This document shows positions 53,599 to 62,392 of a stretch of 64,000 nucleotides of DNA, piece by piece. A model generated the notes under the pieces. That model had not been told where the DNA came from. It saw only the letters and a program-made list of their open reading frames with translations, and did not search any database. Source of the DNA: Actinopolyspora biskrensis (GTDB taxonomy: Bacteria; Actinomycetota; Actinomycetes; Mycobacteriales; Pseudonocardiaceae); the NCBI RefSeq assembly GCF_013408175.1, contig NZ_JACBYW010000001.1, forward strand, positions 310,001 through 374,000. Direction: 5' to 3'. A program made the translations under genes and the position numbers. Positions within the stretch are counted from its first letter, which is position 1; every line of letters starts with the position of its first letter.

Positions 53599-55695
53599 TC
53601 AGCCGGAGCGCACGCTGCTCAGGCTCCGCCGCGCGGCCGCGACCACGGCTTCCGTCGTGATGCCGAACTCGTCGAACAACGTCTTGTAGTCGGCCGAGGC
53701 ACCGAAGTGCTCCAGCGAGACGATCTCACCGTTGTCGCCGGCGAAGCGGTGCCAGGACTGGGCGATGCCCGCCTCGACGAAGACCCGCGCGCGCACCGAG
53801 GACGGCAGCACCCGCTCGCGGTAGTCGCCCTCCTGCGCGTCGAACCACTCGACGCACGGCATCGAGACCACACGAGTGGCAACGCCCTCGGCCTCCAGAA
53901 TCTTCCTGGCCTCCACGGCCAGCTGCACCTCGGAACCGGTCGCTGTGAGCACCAGTTCGGGGGTACCCGAGGAGGCCTCGGCCAACACGTAACCGCCCCG
54001 GGAGACTCCCGCACGGTCGGTGCCCTCCAGGGTCGGAACGCCCTGGCGGGTCAGCGCCAGCCCGGCGGGGCCGTCGGGCTTCTCCAGCACGGCCTTCCAC
54101 GCGGCTGCCGTCTCGTTGGAGTCGGCCGGGCGGACCACGGAGAGCCCCGGGATGGCACGCAGACTGGCCAGCTGTTCGATCGGCTGGTGGGTCGGCCCGT
54201 CCTCTCCGAGACCGATCGAGTCGTGCGTCCACACGTAGACGGTGGGCACGCGCATCAGCGCGGCCAGGCGCACGGCGGGCCGCATGTAGTCGGAGAAGAT
54301 CAGGAAGGTGCCGCCGTAGGGACGGGTTCCCCCGTGCAGCGCGATGCCGTTGAGCAGCGACCCCATGGCGTGCTCCCGGACGCCGAAGTGCAGCGTGCGC
54401 CCGTAGGGCTGGGCGGGGAACATGCCCGTGGAGATGCTTTCGGGACCGAACGAGTCGGCGCCCTTCATCGTGGTGTTGTTGCTCTCGGCGAGGTCGGAGG
54501 AACCGCCCCAGAGCTCGGGCAGCACGTCCTTGAGCGAGGCCAGCACCTCGGCGGAGGCCTTGCGGGTGGCGATGCCCTTCCCGTCGGCCTCCCAGCTCGG
54601 CAGCGCGTCCGCCCAGCCCGCGGGCAGCTGCCTGGCGCTGATCCGGTCGAGCAGTGCCTTGCGCTGCGGGTTCTCATCGGCCCACGAGTCGAAGGCGATC
54701 TGCCACTTCTCGTGGGAGGCCTTGCCGCGCTCGGCGACCGAGCGGGCGTGGGCCAGCACCTCCTCGGAGACCTCGAAGGACTTCTCGGGGTCGAAGCCGA
54801 GAACCTTCTTGACCTCGGCGACCTCCTCGGAGCCCAGCGCGGCGCCGTGGGCCTTGCCGCTGTTCATCTTGTTCGGCGCCGGGTAGCCGATCACCGTGCG
54901 CAGCACGATCATGCTCGGCCGGTCGGTCTCGGCGCGCGCGGCCTCCACGGCGTCCAGGAAGCCCCGCACGTCCTCACCGCCGTCGACGGTGACCACGTGC
55001 CAGCCGTACGCCTCGTAGCGCTTGGCCGTGTCCTCGGACAGGGCGATGTGCGTGTCGTCCTCGATGGAGATCTCGTTGGCGTCGTAGATCACCGTGAGGT
55101 TGCCCAGCTGCTGGGTTCCCGCCAGCGAGGAGGCCTCGGAGGTGACGCCCTCCTCGATGTCGCCGTCGGAGGCGAGCACGTAGATCTGGTGGTCGAAGAC
55201 GCTCTCGCCGGACTCGGCCTCGGGGTCGAACAGGCCGCGTTCGCGCCGTGCGGCCATGGCCATGCCGACCGCGTTGGCGAGTCCCTGACCGAGCGGTCCG
55301 GTCGTGGTCTCCACACCCGTGGTGTGGCCGTACTCCGGGTGCCCCGGAGTGGCCGAGTCCCAGGTGCGCAGCGCCTTGATGTCGTCCAGCTCCAGCCCGT
55401 AGCCGGACAGGTAGAGCTGCAGGTACAGGGTCAGGCTCGAGTGCCCGGCCGACAGCACGAAGCGGTCCCGGCCGATCCAGCTCGCGTCGTTGGGGTCGTG
55501 CCGCAGCACTCGTTGGAACAGTGCGTACACGGCTGGGGCCAGACTCATCGCGGTGCCCGGGTGGCCACTGCCGCATTTCTCGACGGCGTCGGCCGCCAGA
55601 ACGCGGATCGTGTCCACGGCGCGCTGGTCCAGCTCGGTCCAGTCCTCGGGAACTCGTTTGGTGGTCAAACGGGCAAGGTCGTCTGTGACGGACAC
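53599..55695 (-). CDS. tkt: Transketolase
   Basis: Thiamine-diphosphate enzyme of the non-oxidative pentose phosphate pathway. 698 residues: KCGSGHPGTAMSLAP near the start, GPLGQGLANAVGMA, the ThDP/metal motif SDGDIEEGVTSEASSLAG...LTVIYDANEIS, and the second-domain YVWTHDSIGLGEDGPTHQPIE. The GTG at 55695 gives the usual N-terminus (MSVTDDLARLT); a GGAG at a nine-base distance is the probable ribosome binding site. First gene of the six-gene operon. Confidence 0.95.
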   Translation of the reverse strand: MSVTDDLARLTTKRVPEDWTELDQRAVDTIRVLAADAVEKCGSGHPGTAMSLAPAVYALFQRVLRHDPNDASWIGRDRFVLSAGHSSLTLYLQLYLSGYGLELDDIKALRTWDSATPGHPEYGHTTGVETTTGPLGQGLANAVGMAMAARRERGLFDPEAESGESVFDHQIYVLASDGDIEEGVTSEASSLAGTQQLGNLTVIYDANEISIEDDTHIALSEDTAKRYEAYGWHVVTVDGGEDVRGFLDAVEAARAETDRPSMIVLRTVIGYPAPNKMNSGKAHGAALGSEEVAEVKKVLGFDPEKSFEVSEEVLAHARSVAERGKASHEKWQIAFDSWADENPQRKALLDRISARQLPAGWADALPSWEADGKGIATRKASAEVLASLKDVLPELWGGSSDLAESNNTTMKGADSFGPESISTGMFPAQPYGRTLHFGVREHAMGSLLNGIALHGGTRPYGGTFLIFSDYMRPAVRLAALMRVPTVYVWTHDSIGLGEDGPTHQPIEQLASLRAIPGLSVVRPADSNETAAAWKAVLEKPDGPAGLALTRQGVPTLEGTDRAGVSRGGYVLAEASSGTPELVLTATGSEVQLAVEARKILEAEGVATRVVSMPCVEWFDAQEGDYRERVLPSSVRARVFVEAGIAQSWHRFAGDNGEIVSLEHFGASADYKTLFDEFGITTEAVVAAARRSLSSVRSG

Positions 55696-56042
55696 TCCTC
55701 GCGGCTCCAGTTTCCCTCGTGCGGTGAATCCGGTCGAACTTGACCGATTCGTTCCGCTGTTATCCCTCGTCCAACTTGCAGCGTAATCGTGTTGGATCCG
55801 GCGTGTCGCGACCCGTCCGGTTCCGGTGGGGCCCTTTCGGCGTGGCGTTGGCGACACAACCCGCCGTCGAACTCGCTCCGTGATCGAACGGGCTCCTTCG
55901 GTTACCGAGCGGGGTGAGGGATTCCGCGGTGGGTGGACTTGTGTACAGGAACCGGGGGATGATCGGGTCACGCCCGAAGTGGGGGGATCGCCCGTTCCGA
56001 CGGTTTCGGGACCGTCGGGCGTTCGAACGGATTGGGGGAACC
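55696..56042. other. Divergent promoter region between tkt and DUF2157-like gene
   Basis: About 350 bp without a supported gene. The tkt promoter should lie here; on the reverse strand GATAAC (55758-55763) is a possible -10 with GATTAC at a 17-base distance as a poor -35. On the forward strand several G-rich runs precede possible starts of the next gene. No repeat of family A or B is present. Confidence 0.35.
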
Positions 56043-57083
56043 TTGGTCGGGGCACTCAGCCGAGGACAGCGTGACGCGCTGTACGAACTGGTCGCGGCGG
56101 GCGAGCTCACCGACGAGCAGGCGAGGGCCGCCGTCGAGGCCGTCGAGTCGGAGGGACGAGCACGCGACTCCGCCAGGGCGCGCAACGTGCTCGTGGAGAT
56201 CGCGGGCTATCTCGGCGCCGCCCTGATGCTCGTCGGTGGTTCCGTGCTCGTGTCGGGACTGCACGACACGCTGGCCAGGCCGCTCCGGGTGAGCGTCATG
56301 GCGGGGCTGACGATCGTGTTCGTGCTGATCGGTGCCTACCTGGGCGGTGGCAGGAACGGGCTGCGCGAGCAGGCGCGCGAGCCCGGAGCGCGGGGCAGGA
56401 TCGTGGCCACGCTGTTCGCGCTCGCCGCGCTCACCGGGGGGACGGCCGTCGGGATCGGTACTCCGGAGCTGGACACGCTGCTGCCCGCGACGGGAACCGC
56501 TCTGGTGATCGCGTCGCTCGGTTACCTGGCGCTGCCCGCGGTGCCCGGCCTGCTGGCCGTGGCCGTCGCGGCGGTGTCGGTCGTGCGGGAGTTCGCGAAC
56601 CTGTGGGTGGGGCCCGATTACAGCCCCTACCACGGCGGGACGTTCCTCTCCGCGCACAACATCACGGCCGTGGCGCTGCTGGCGCTCGGGATCGTCTGGA
56701 CCGTGCTCGCGCTGCGGGGGCTCTTCGTCGCGCCACGGCTCGCGCTCACCTTGGGCGTGATCATCCTGCTGCTGGGGGCCTACTGGCCGCTGGGGAGCAG
56801 CTACGAGCTGTGGAGCTACCCGGTGCTGTTCCTCGTCGCGGCGGCGTTGCTGGCCGGTTTCGCGCGGCGCCGGGACCCCGTGCTGCTCGTCGGTGGGCTG
56901 ATCGGCGTGATGATGCTGGTGGGCGAGGGGCTGTCCGATCTGGTGGACAGCGACCTGCTCGGTGCGCTGATCGTGCTGGTGCTCGGTGCGGTGCTGCTGC
57001 TCGGCGGAGCCGTCGGGATACGGCGGACGAGGCGCGGGGGCGGAGCCGAGCGGGACGCCTCGGGAGGAGCGGGACGCGGGTGA
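56043..57083 (+). CDS. DUF2157-like polytopic membrane protein
   Basis: 346 residues. A short helical N-terminal domain (LSRGQRDALYELVAAGELTDEQARAAVEAVE) resembles the DUF2157 or SHOCT-like lead found in front of many-helix membrane proteins; about ten hydrophobic segments follow, then a charged Gly/Arg-rich tail. Function unknown. The start is uncertain: TTG 56043 after GGGGGAA gives the family-like N-terminus, whereas ATG 55959 or GTG 55941 would add a basic extension. Confidence 0.6.
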   Translation: MVGALSRGQRDALYELVAAGELTDEQARAAVEAVESEGRARDSARARNVLVEIAGYLGAALMLVGGSVLVSGLHDTLARPLRVSVMAGLTIVFVLIGAYLGGGRNGLREQAREPGARGRIVATLFALAALTGGTAVGIGTPELDTLLPATGTALVIASLGYLALPAVPGLLAVAVAAVSVVREFANLWVGPDYSPYHGGTFLSAHNITAVALLALGIVWTVLALRGLFVAPRLALTLGVIILLLGAYWPLGSSYELWSYPVLFLVAAALLAGFARRRDPVLLVGGLIGVMMLVGEGLSDLVDSDLLGALIVLVLGAVLLLGGAVGIRRTRRGGGAERDASGGAGRG

Positions 57084-57117
57084 TGGCCCGCCTCCCGGAC
57101 CCACCCGGCCGCAGTGC

Positions 57118-57813
57118 TCAAGAGGGATCTTTTTCGCCGACCGCGTTGATCGGATTCTCGGCACGTGGCACCGATTTCGCTCGTTCGTACGATTCCGCGT
57201 GTTTTCTCGTTCTGATCCGCCGCACGGCGAAAATCACGATTCCTGCCGCGACCAGCAAACCGAGTACGATCCATCCCACGGTGCCGAGAATGTTCTCGGC
57301 CTGTTCCAGCGAGGCACGCGCCAGGGCGCCCGCGCACACGTAAACCGCCGCCCACAACGCGGCGGCGGCCAGCGAGGCGGGTAAGAAGCGGTTGTAGCGG
57401 ACACCGGAGACTCCGGCCGCCGCGGGGGCGAAGGTCCGCACCACGGGCACCAGCCTGGTCAGAAAGATCGCGACGGCTCCGTGCCTGTCGAGGGCGCCCA
57501 TGGCCTGGTCCCAGCGCGGCACGCCCATGCGGCGGACCACCGAGGTGTTCCGCATGGAGGGCCCGTAGCGTCTGCCCAGCAGATAGCTGACGTGGTCCCC
57601 GGCCGAGCCCGTGATCGTGACCACGACCAGCAGCGCGCCGAGCAGCGCTCGGTTGTCCACGGAGGCGCTGGCGACCAGCACCAGGGTCTCGCCGGGCAGC
57701 ACCATCCCGATTCCGATACCGGATTCCGCGAATGCCATGGCTCCGGCGACGAGGAGGATCAGCCCGGCCGGCAGGGCCGAGAGCGTGTCCAACGTGTCGG
57801 AAACCAACGACAT
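57118..57813 (-). CDS. DedA-family (SNARE-associated) membrane protein
   Basis: 231 residues with about five hydrophobic segments. The DedA signatures are clear: AFAESGIGIGMVLPGETLVL, in a helix with the conserved acidic residue, GDHVSYLLGRRYG, and FLTRLVPVVRTFAPAAAGVSGV. Family members are lipid scramblase/flippase-like proteins, some of which recycle undecaprenyl phosphate or phosphatidylethanolamine. AGGAG lies eight bases before ATG 57813. It converges on the DUF2157-like gene. Confidence 0.92.
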   Translation of the reverse strand: MSLVSDTLDTLSALPAGLILLVAGAMAFAESGIGIGMVLPGETLVLVASASVDNRALLGALLVVVTITGSAGDHVSYLLGRRYGPSMRNTSVVRRMGVPRWDQAMGALDRHGAVAIFLTRLVPVVRTFAPAAAGVSGVRYNRFLPASLAAAALWAAVYVCAGALARASLEQAENILGTVGWIVLGLLVAAGIVIFAVRRIRTRKHAESYERAKSVPRAENPINAVGEKDPS

Positions 57814-58247
57814 GCGTCCGCTCCTGAATCGAGATCGCTGCGCCGAAACTGACTCCGCGATCATACACAGCGCCGCGCGCGGGCCGGGTGATCGTCGTTG
57901 TGCTCCGTCGTATTCGGCACCATTTCGCGGGCCCGCTCCCCCGGCGGGAAAAACTTCGACCCCTCGGCGGCGGCCCCGGGAATCATGGTACGGGGGCGAA
58001 ATCGGGTGCGGGGGATTTTTCGGGTGTGGTGAATTCGACGGGCCGTTCACCGCCGGGCGGGTCCACGTGCTCCCCGTCGCGCTGGACGGAGGACTTCCGC
58101 CGTGTTCCGGTTCCGGCCACCGCGGTGCCCGCACGTCGCGGCCGCGCGGGCGAGCTCTACGCCGGCTGTTCACGCGGTAATTACACGCCCGAAAAGTGAA
58201 TGAGGTTCACTGGGTGGTGATCGTCGATTCGACCTCGGGAGGAAGCG
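57814..58247. promoter_or_regulatory. Intergenic region with possible regulated promoter of the haemoglobin gene
   Basis: No gene is supported in these 434 bases. Near the right end TAATTA (58178-58183) could be a -10, and the inverted repeat GTGAA-TGAGG-TTCAC (58196-58210) plus another TTCAC at 58169 suggest a regulator site. GGGAGGAAGCG just before 58248 is the ribosome binding site. Confidence 0.35.
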
Positions 58248-58616
58248 ATGCGCACGGTCCTCGAACAGATGGGCGGCGAAAGCGTCGTGAGCGATGTCGT
58301 CACCCGGTTCTACGAGAAGGCACTGTCCGAACCGAGGCTGGCCGGCTACTTCCACGGCACGAACATCCACCTGCTGCGGGAGCACCAGACGCGGCTGTTC
58401 GCCGGGGTGCTGCGCGGCGAGCCCGCTCCCGTCGGGCAGGAGGGGGCGGGCACGCCCGACCCCGGAATCCACTACGACGAGTACGGCCTGGTCATCGGCT
58501 ACCTGGCCGACGCGCTGCGGGAGAGCGCGGTCCCGGAGACCGTGCTCTCCGAGACCCTGTTCGCCGTGGCCCCGCTGGCCAGGGACGTGATCACCGTCCC
58601 CGCGGTCGCCCGGTGA
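58248..58616 (+). CDS. Truncated haemoglobin
   Basis: 122-residue group I-like truncated globin that binds haem and oxygen or NO. FYEKALSEPRLAGYF includes Tyr22 (the B10 distal residue), REHQTRLFAG forms the E helix, and GIHYDEYG holds His75, the probable proximal ligand. The carboxyl end (LFAVAPLARDVI) completes the fold. It is monocistronic with its own promoter region. A role in NO or oxygen handling is inferred from the family. Confidence 0.85.
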   Translation: MRTVLEQMGGESVVSDVVTRFYEKALSEPRLAGYFHGTNIHLLREHQTRLFAGVLRGEPAPVGQEGAGTPDPGIHYDEYGLVIGYLADALRESAVPETVLSETLFAVAPLARDVITVPAVAR

Positions 58617-58682
58617 ACACCGGCGACGAGCGCCGGTGACGCGGACACCGCGGTGCGGCGTTCCTCCCGGTGGAGGGAGGGG

Positions 58683-59651
58683 TCAAGGCTTCAGCAGCAG
58701 CTTGTCCGTGGTGCGCCTGCCCTCCAGGTCCTCGTGGGCGCGGGGCGCCTCGCCCAGCTCGTAGTCGCCGCCGATCCGGATGGTGAGCTCACCGCGCGAG
58801 ACCACGTCGAACAGCTCGCCGGTCCGCCAGTCCAGTTCGGCCCGGTCGAGCACGTGGTGCGCCAGCGTGGGGCGGGTGAGGAACAGCGATCCCGCGGAGT
58901 TGAGCCGCTGGGGGTCGAAGGGGGGAACCGGTCCGCTCGCGGCACCGAACAGCGCCAGCGTCCCCCTGGGACGCAGGCAGGAAAGGCTCGCCTCGAAAGT
59001 GTCCTTGCCGACCCCGTCGTAGACCACGTGCACGCCCCGGCCGTCGGTGGCCGCCCGCACCCCCTCGGTCACGTCCCGCTCGGTGTAGCGGATGACCTCG
59101 CTCGCCCCGGCATCCCGCGCGAGACGTTCCTTCTCCGGGGTGGAGACCGTTCCGATCACGGTGCCGCCGCGCCGCGTGATCCACTGGGTCAGCAGCAGCC
59201 CCATGCCTCCGGCGGCGGCGTGCACCAGCGCGACGGTTCCCGGGCCGACCACGTGCGTGGAGGAGATCAGGTAGTGCGCCGTCAGCCCCTGCAGCATGGC
59301 CGCGGCGGCCGTGCGGCTCCCCAGGGTGCTGGGCAGTTTCACGGCCTTGTCCGCCGGGACCGCGACGCGCTCCGCGTAGCTTCCGGGAGCCATCGCCCAG
59401 GCCACCCGGTCGCCCACCGCGAACCCCGTGACCCCGGACCCCACGGCGGACACGGTGCCCGCGCCCTCGGAACCGGGCACGTGGGGCAGCGAGACCGAGT
59501 ACTTGCCGCTGCGCTGGTAGGTGTCGATGAAGTTCACACCGCAGGCGGTCGTGTCCACCAGCAGGTCGTCCGGTCCCGTCCCGGGGTCGGCGACCTCGGT
59601 GGTGCGCAGGACCTCGGGACCTCCGTGTTCCGCGATCCGGACAGCGCGCAT
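58683..59651 (-). CDS. Quinone oxidoreductase (NADPH), Qor type
   Basis: 322-residue medium-chain reductase without zinc ligands. VNFIDTYQRSGKYSVSLP and PGSEGAGTVSAVGSGV come from the GroES-like half; LVHAAAGGMGLLLTQW is the Rossmann loop (AAxGGxGxxxxQ), typical of QOR, and YDGVGKDTFEASLSCL follows. Expected to reduce quinones with NADPH; context in actinobacteria is often near ctaA/ctaB, as here. GGAGG precedes ATG 59651. Confidence 0.92.
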   Translation of the reverse strand: MRAVRIAEHGGPEVLRTTEVADPGTGPDDLLVDTTACGVNFIDTYQRSGKYSVSLPHVPGSEGAGTVSAVGSGVTGFAVGDRVAWAMAPGSYAERVAVPADKAVKLPSTLGSRTAAAAMLQGLTAHYLISSTHVVGPGTVALVHAAAGGMGLLLTQWITRRGGTVIGTVSTPEKERLARDAGASEVIRYTERDVTEGVRAATDGRGVHVVYDGVGKDTFEASLSCLRPRGTLALFGAASGPVPPFDPQRLNSAGSLFLTRPTLAHHVLDRAELDWRTGELFDVVSRGELTIRIGGDYELGEAPRAHEDLEGRRTTDKLLLKP

Positions 59652-59817
59652 TGGAAAACCTCCTGGTCGAGCAGCCTGTGACGTGCGAGTGGACGGACGT
59701 TCGTGACCGCCGATCATGCCACGTTCCGCTCCCCGCGGAGGGTGGGCGTGCTCGGACGGTATCGATACACCGGGAGGCGTGGACCACGTGTTCGCGTCAA
59801 TCCCGAACCGCACGTCC

Positions 59818-59823
59818 TAGGAT
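59818..59823 (+). promoter_or_regulatory. -10 box of a probable leaderless promoter
   Basis: TAGGAT is followed by seven bases and the GTG at 59831. There is no ribosome binding site. CGTCAA at 59795 is 17 bases upstream and might be a weak -35. Confidence 0.4.
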
Positions 59824-59830
59824 CGGCGAC

Positions 59831-60148
59831 GTGGCGACGCAGCAGAACAGCGAGACCGAACAGCAGGCACCCCGGCGTGCGGTGGAGGCGGCGACGCGTT
59901 TCGTCTCCGGGCACGGTGGATCGGCGCGGGCCGTGGTCGAGAACCTCGGACGGGGTGGGGCCCGGATCGTGCTGATCGGCGCGGACGGCGCGCTGGGTGA
60001 CGTCATGGTGCCCGATCCGGCCACCGGCGAGTCGGTGGTGGAGCAGGTCGAGGGGCTGGACAGCAGCGAGTGGGACGCCGACACCGCTGCGGCGTTGACC
60101 ATAGGCCCCGGCCACCGCAGGCGCATGGCGGGGCCCCGCGCGCGATGA
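59831..60148 (+). CDS. Small conserved-looking protein linked to an ATP-grasp enzyme
   Basis: 105 residues, unrecognised. A polar Gln/Glu/Thr N-terminus is followed by a compact mixed region (VEAATRFVSGHGGSARAVVE; ARIVLIGADGALGDVMVPD) and a short basic C-terminus (GPGHRRRMAGPRAR). No signal or membrane segment. Its stop overlaps the ATG of the ATP-grasp gene, so the two products are made together and probably act together. Whether it is a substrate, a scaffold or a regulator of the ligase cannot be told. Confidence 0.65.
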   Translation: MATQQNSETEQQAPRRAVEAATRFVSGHGGSARAVVENLGRGGARIVLIGADGALGDVMVPDPATGESVVEQVEGLDSSEWDADTAAALTIGPGHRRRMAGPRAR

Positions 60149-61077
60149 GCGGTCCGGTCGACGTTCCGAACCGCGAAGTGCTGCTGGCGACCTCCGCCGA
60201 CCGGCCCGAGACCGGCGTGGACGAGGCGCTGCTGCCGGAGGCGCTGGCCGAACTCGGCCTGCACGCCGGATGGGCGGTGTGGGACGAGTCGCGCCCCTGG
60301 GCCGAGGCCGGTCTGGTGGTGCTGCGCACCACCTGGGACTACACGAACCGCAGGGACGAGTTCCTGAAGTGGTGCGAGTCCGTTCCCGCGCTGGCGAATC
60401 CCGCCTCGGTGGTGCGGTGGAACACCGACAAGCGCTACCTGGGTGAGCTTATCTCCGCCGGACTGCCGGTGACCCCGACCGAGGTGGTCGATCCGGGCGA
60501 ACCGGCCGGGACCGCGGCCTGCGGGACGGCGGAGTCCGTGAACTGGCCCGACCGGGAGTTCGTCGTCAAGCCGAGCGTGGGCGCGGGCTCCAGGGGAGCG
60601 GTGCGCTTCCTCCCGGAGCAGCGCGCGGAGGCCGTGCGGCACCTGAACGCGCTGCACGAGGAGGGTGTGGCCGCGCTCGTGCAGCCCTACCAGCCCGCCG
60701 TCGACCGCGAGGGGGAGACCGCCGTCGTCTTCTTCGGCGGGGTGTACTCGCACGGCTTCGTCAAGGGCCCGCTGCTGGACCCCGCGGGGGACTCCGGAGA
60801 GCTCGGAATCGAGAAGGGGCCCTTCGCCACCGAGCCCGCACCGGAACTGCGCCGGGCCGCCGAGGACGTGCTCGACGCCACGAGCGCGCTGCTCGGGATC
60901 ACCCGCCACGAGCTGCTCTACGCCCGGGTGGACCTGGTGCGCGGCGAGGACGGTGCGCCCATGCTGCTCGAGCTGGAGCTCACCGAGCCCCGGCTCGGGT
61001 TCTCCCTCGCCGACCGGGCCGCGCCGTTGCGGTTCGCCTCGGCCGTGCGTTCCGAGCTCGCGCGCCGCGCCGAGTGA
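60145..61077 (+). CDS. ATP-grasp ligase of unknown substrate
   Basis: 310 residues with ATP-grasp features: LRTTWDYTNRRDEFLKW in the pre-ATP-grasp domain, FVVKPSVGAGSRGAV (ATP-binding Lys and Gly-rich loop), LVQPYQPAV, and the metal-binding LLELELTEPRLGF at the end. It resembles glutathione-synthase-like ATP-grasp proteins that join a carboxylate to an amine. Coupled by ATGA overlap to the small protein upstream. No biosynthetic gene cluster is visible nearby, so a housekeeping rather than a natural-product role seems likelier. Confidence 0.85.
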   Translation: MSGPVDVPNREVLLATSADRPETGVDEALLPEALAELGLHAGWAVWDESRPWAEAGLVVLRTTWDYTNRRDEFLKWCESVPALANPASVVRWNTDKRYLGELISAGLPVTPTEVVDPGEPAGTAACGTAESVNWPDREFVVKPSVGAGSRGAVRFLPEQRAEAVRHLNALHEEGVAALVQPYQPAVDREGETAVVFFGGVYSHGFVKGPLLDPAGDSGELGIEKGPFATEPAPELRRAAEDVLDATSALLGITRHELLYARVDLVRGEDGAPMLLELELTEPRLGFSLADRAAPLRFASAVRSELARRAE

Positions 61078-61141
61078 GCCCGCGCTCCGGTTCCGGCCGG
61101 GGTGGACCCGGAAGTGGATCGCTCCGGCCGGAGTGCCCGGC

Positions 61142-61616
61142 TCACTTCGGCGGGCCGAGCCAGCGGTGCGTGCGGCGCCGGTACTCCCGGTAGGTCTCGC
61201 CGAGCTTGTCGTCGAGGTAGGACTCCTCCAGGGAGATCCAGTAGCGGAAGCACGCCACCACGCCTGCCCCGAGCAGGGCCGCTACGCCGGATCCGCGCGC
61301 GACCGCGAGTCCGGCCAGCGACAGCGTGTATCCCGTGTACTGGGGGTTGCGGGTCACCCGGTAGACGCCGGAGTCGACGAGCCGGTCGAGCTCGGCACCG
61401 GCGACCTGCTTCGGGGTGAACCGGCTCATTCCCGCCGCGGTGAGCCCCCCGCCCGCCACCGCGGTGATCGCGCCTGCCCGCTTCACGGTCGGTGGCAGCG
61501 AAACGGCTCCCGCGCGGCGCCACGCCGCTACCACGCTCGCGGCGAAAGAAACCCAGAGTGGGCAGGCCCAGCACCCCCGCCAGGCGGGTCGGCGACGGAT
61601 TCACGTACTCGATCAT
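61142..61616 (-). pseudogene. Isoprenylcysteine-methyltransferase-like membrane protein, frameshifted
   Basis: The intact frame 61142-61534 encodes the C-terminal part of an ICMT/phospholipid-methyltransferase family membrane protein: DRLVDSGVYRVTRNPQYTGYTL and SLEESYLDDKLGETYREYRRRTHRWL. The N-terminal part lies in another frame from ATG 61616 (MIEYVNPSPTRLAGVLGLP). Reading across, LWVSFAASVVAAWRR resumes in the C-terminal frame at about 61555, so one extra base (or two missing) near 61552-61560 splits the gene. Either the gene is inactive or the base call is wrong; a short protein from GTG 61534 would lack the first helix. Confidence 0.7.
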
Positions 61617-61713
61617 CGAGTCGTCGGAGGCTCTGCGCCGCAACATCCCGCTGTTCAACACGGCTCCCGGTCGTACTTCGTCGGTTCGGTTCTCGTGGGT
61701 GCTCGTCGAGTGG

Positions 61714-61792
61714 AGCTCTCGCGGTCCCGTGAGCGGGTGCCCGACGTCGGGAGCGTCCCCGCGACGGCACCGCGGGAGGACCCGCCGCGCAG
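61714..61792 (-). repeat. Degenerate copy of hairpin repeat family B
   Basis: GAGCTCTCGCGG, GAGCGGGTGCCCGACGTCGG and CCGCGGGAGGACCCGCCGCG follow the order of the reverse family B consensus, with a lost inner arm and several changes. It lies between the frameshifted gene and the next small gene; low-confidence match. Confidence 0.4.
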
Positions 61793-61812
61793 TCCGGTCG
61801 CTGCCGTGCCGC

Positions 61813-62160
61813 TCACCACGGGGCGAGGGTGGCGGCGATCTCGTCGACGGTGGCCGTCAAGGTGATGGTGACGGGCCGGGAGGGGCCGGAAACGCGTGCG
61901 ACCGCTGCCAACCGGTTGCCGGTGCCGTCCTCGGGCAGCAGCTGGGCCTCCAGCAGCGCGGCCCACTGGTGCAGCACGTCGGCGCGTTGCTCGCTCCAGG
62001 GCGGCACCTGGCCCAGCAGCCGCGCGCCGGTGGTGCTGACCGTCCAGTCCAGCGGCGTCAGCCCGCCTTGGCGGCCTCGGCGGGCCACCTCGACCAGCGC
62101 TTCCAACGCGGCGTGCTGATGCTGCCCTCGTTCGGTGGGGGTGGGGATGTCGTCGTCCAT
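61813..62160 (-). CDS. Hypothetical protein
   Basis: 115 residues, unrecognised. MDDDIPTPTERGQHQHAALEALVEVARRG starts an acidic, helical protein; LDWTVSTTGARLLGQVPPW and PVTITLTATVDEIAATLAPW give a mixed second half. No signal or membrane segment. ATG 62160 has no strong ribosome binding site. It is divergent from the GbsR/MarR regulator gene, 230 bp away, and may share its control region. Confidence 0.5.
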   Translation of the reverse strand: MDDDIPTPTERGQHQHAALEALVEVARRGRQGGLTPLDWTVSTTGARLLGQVPPWSEQRADVLHQWAALLEAQLLPEDGTGNRLAAVARVSGPSRPVTITLTATVDEIAATLAPW

Positions 62161-62299
62161 GCGCTGCTGCTCCCGAACACCGCGGTTGCCGATTTCCGTG
62201 GCACGGTGCCACCGCGCCGATCTCGCACAGTAGCGGCTTCGTCCTCGTCACGTAACCGGCGCTCGAGCACTTTCGGTCCCGCGCATCGAGCCGGTCGAC

Positions 62300-62347
62300 T
62301 TGCCCTCGTACGTCGGTTAAGCCTATTGTTTCAGTGTTGAGCGAAAC
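62300..62347 (+). promoter_or_regulatory. Promoter and inverted repeat before the GbsR/MarR gene
   Basis: TTGCCC (62300-62305) and TATTGT (62324-62329) are 18 bases apart and resemble -35 and -10 boxes. GTTTC (62328-62332) and GAAAC (62343-62347) form an inverted repeat just at the expected start of transcription, a plausible autoregulatory site. Confidence 0.4.
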
Positions 62348-62392
62348 CGATCACGGTGCTGCCGTGGTCCGGCACCGGAGGCGAGCACAGCA

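Noticed and set aside
56816-58173. Long reverse frames over the DUF2157-like and DedA genes that extend the DedA protein upstream
   Set aside because: The DedA family start and an AGGAG ribosome binding site fix the start at 57813; the upstream extension is Arg/Pro-rich and unlike any relative.
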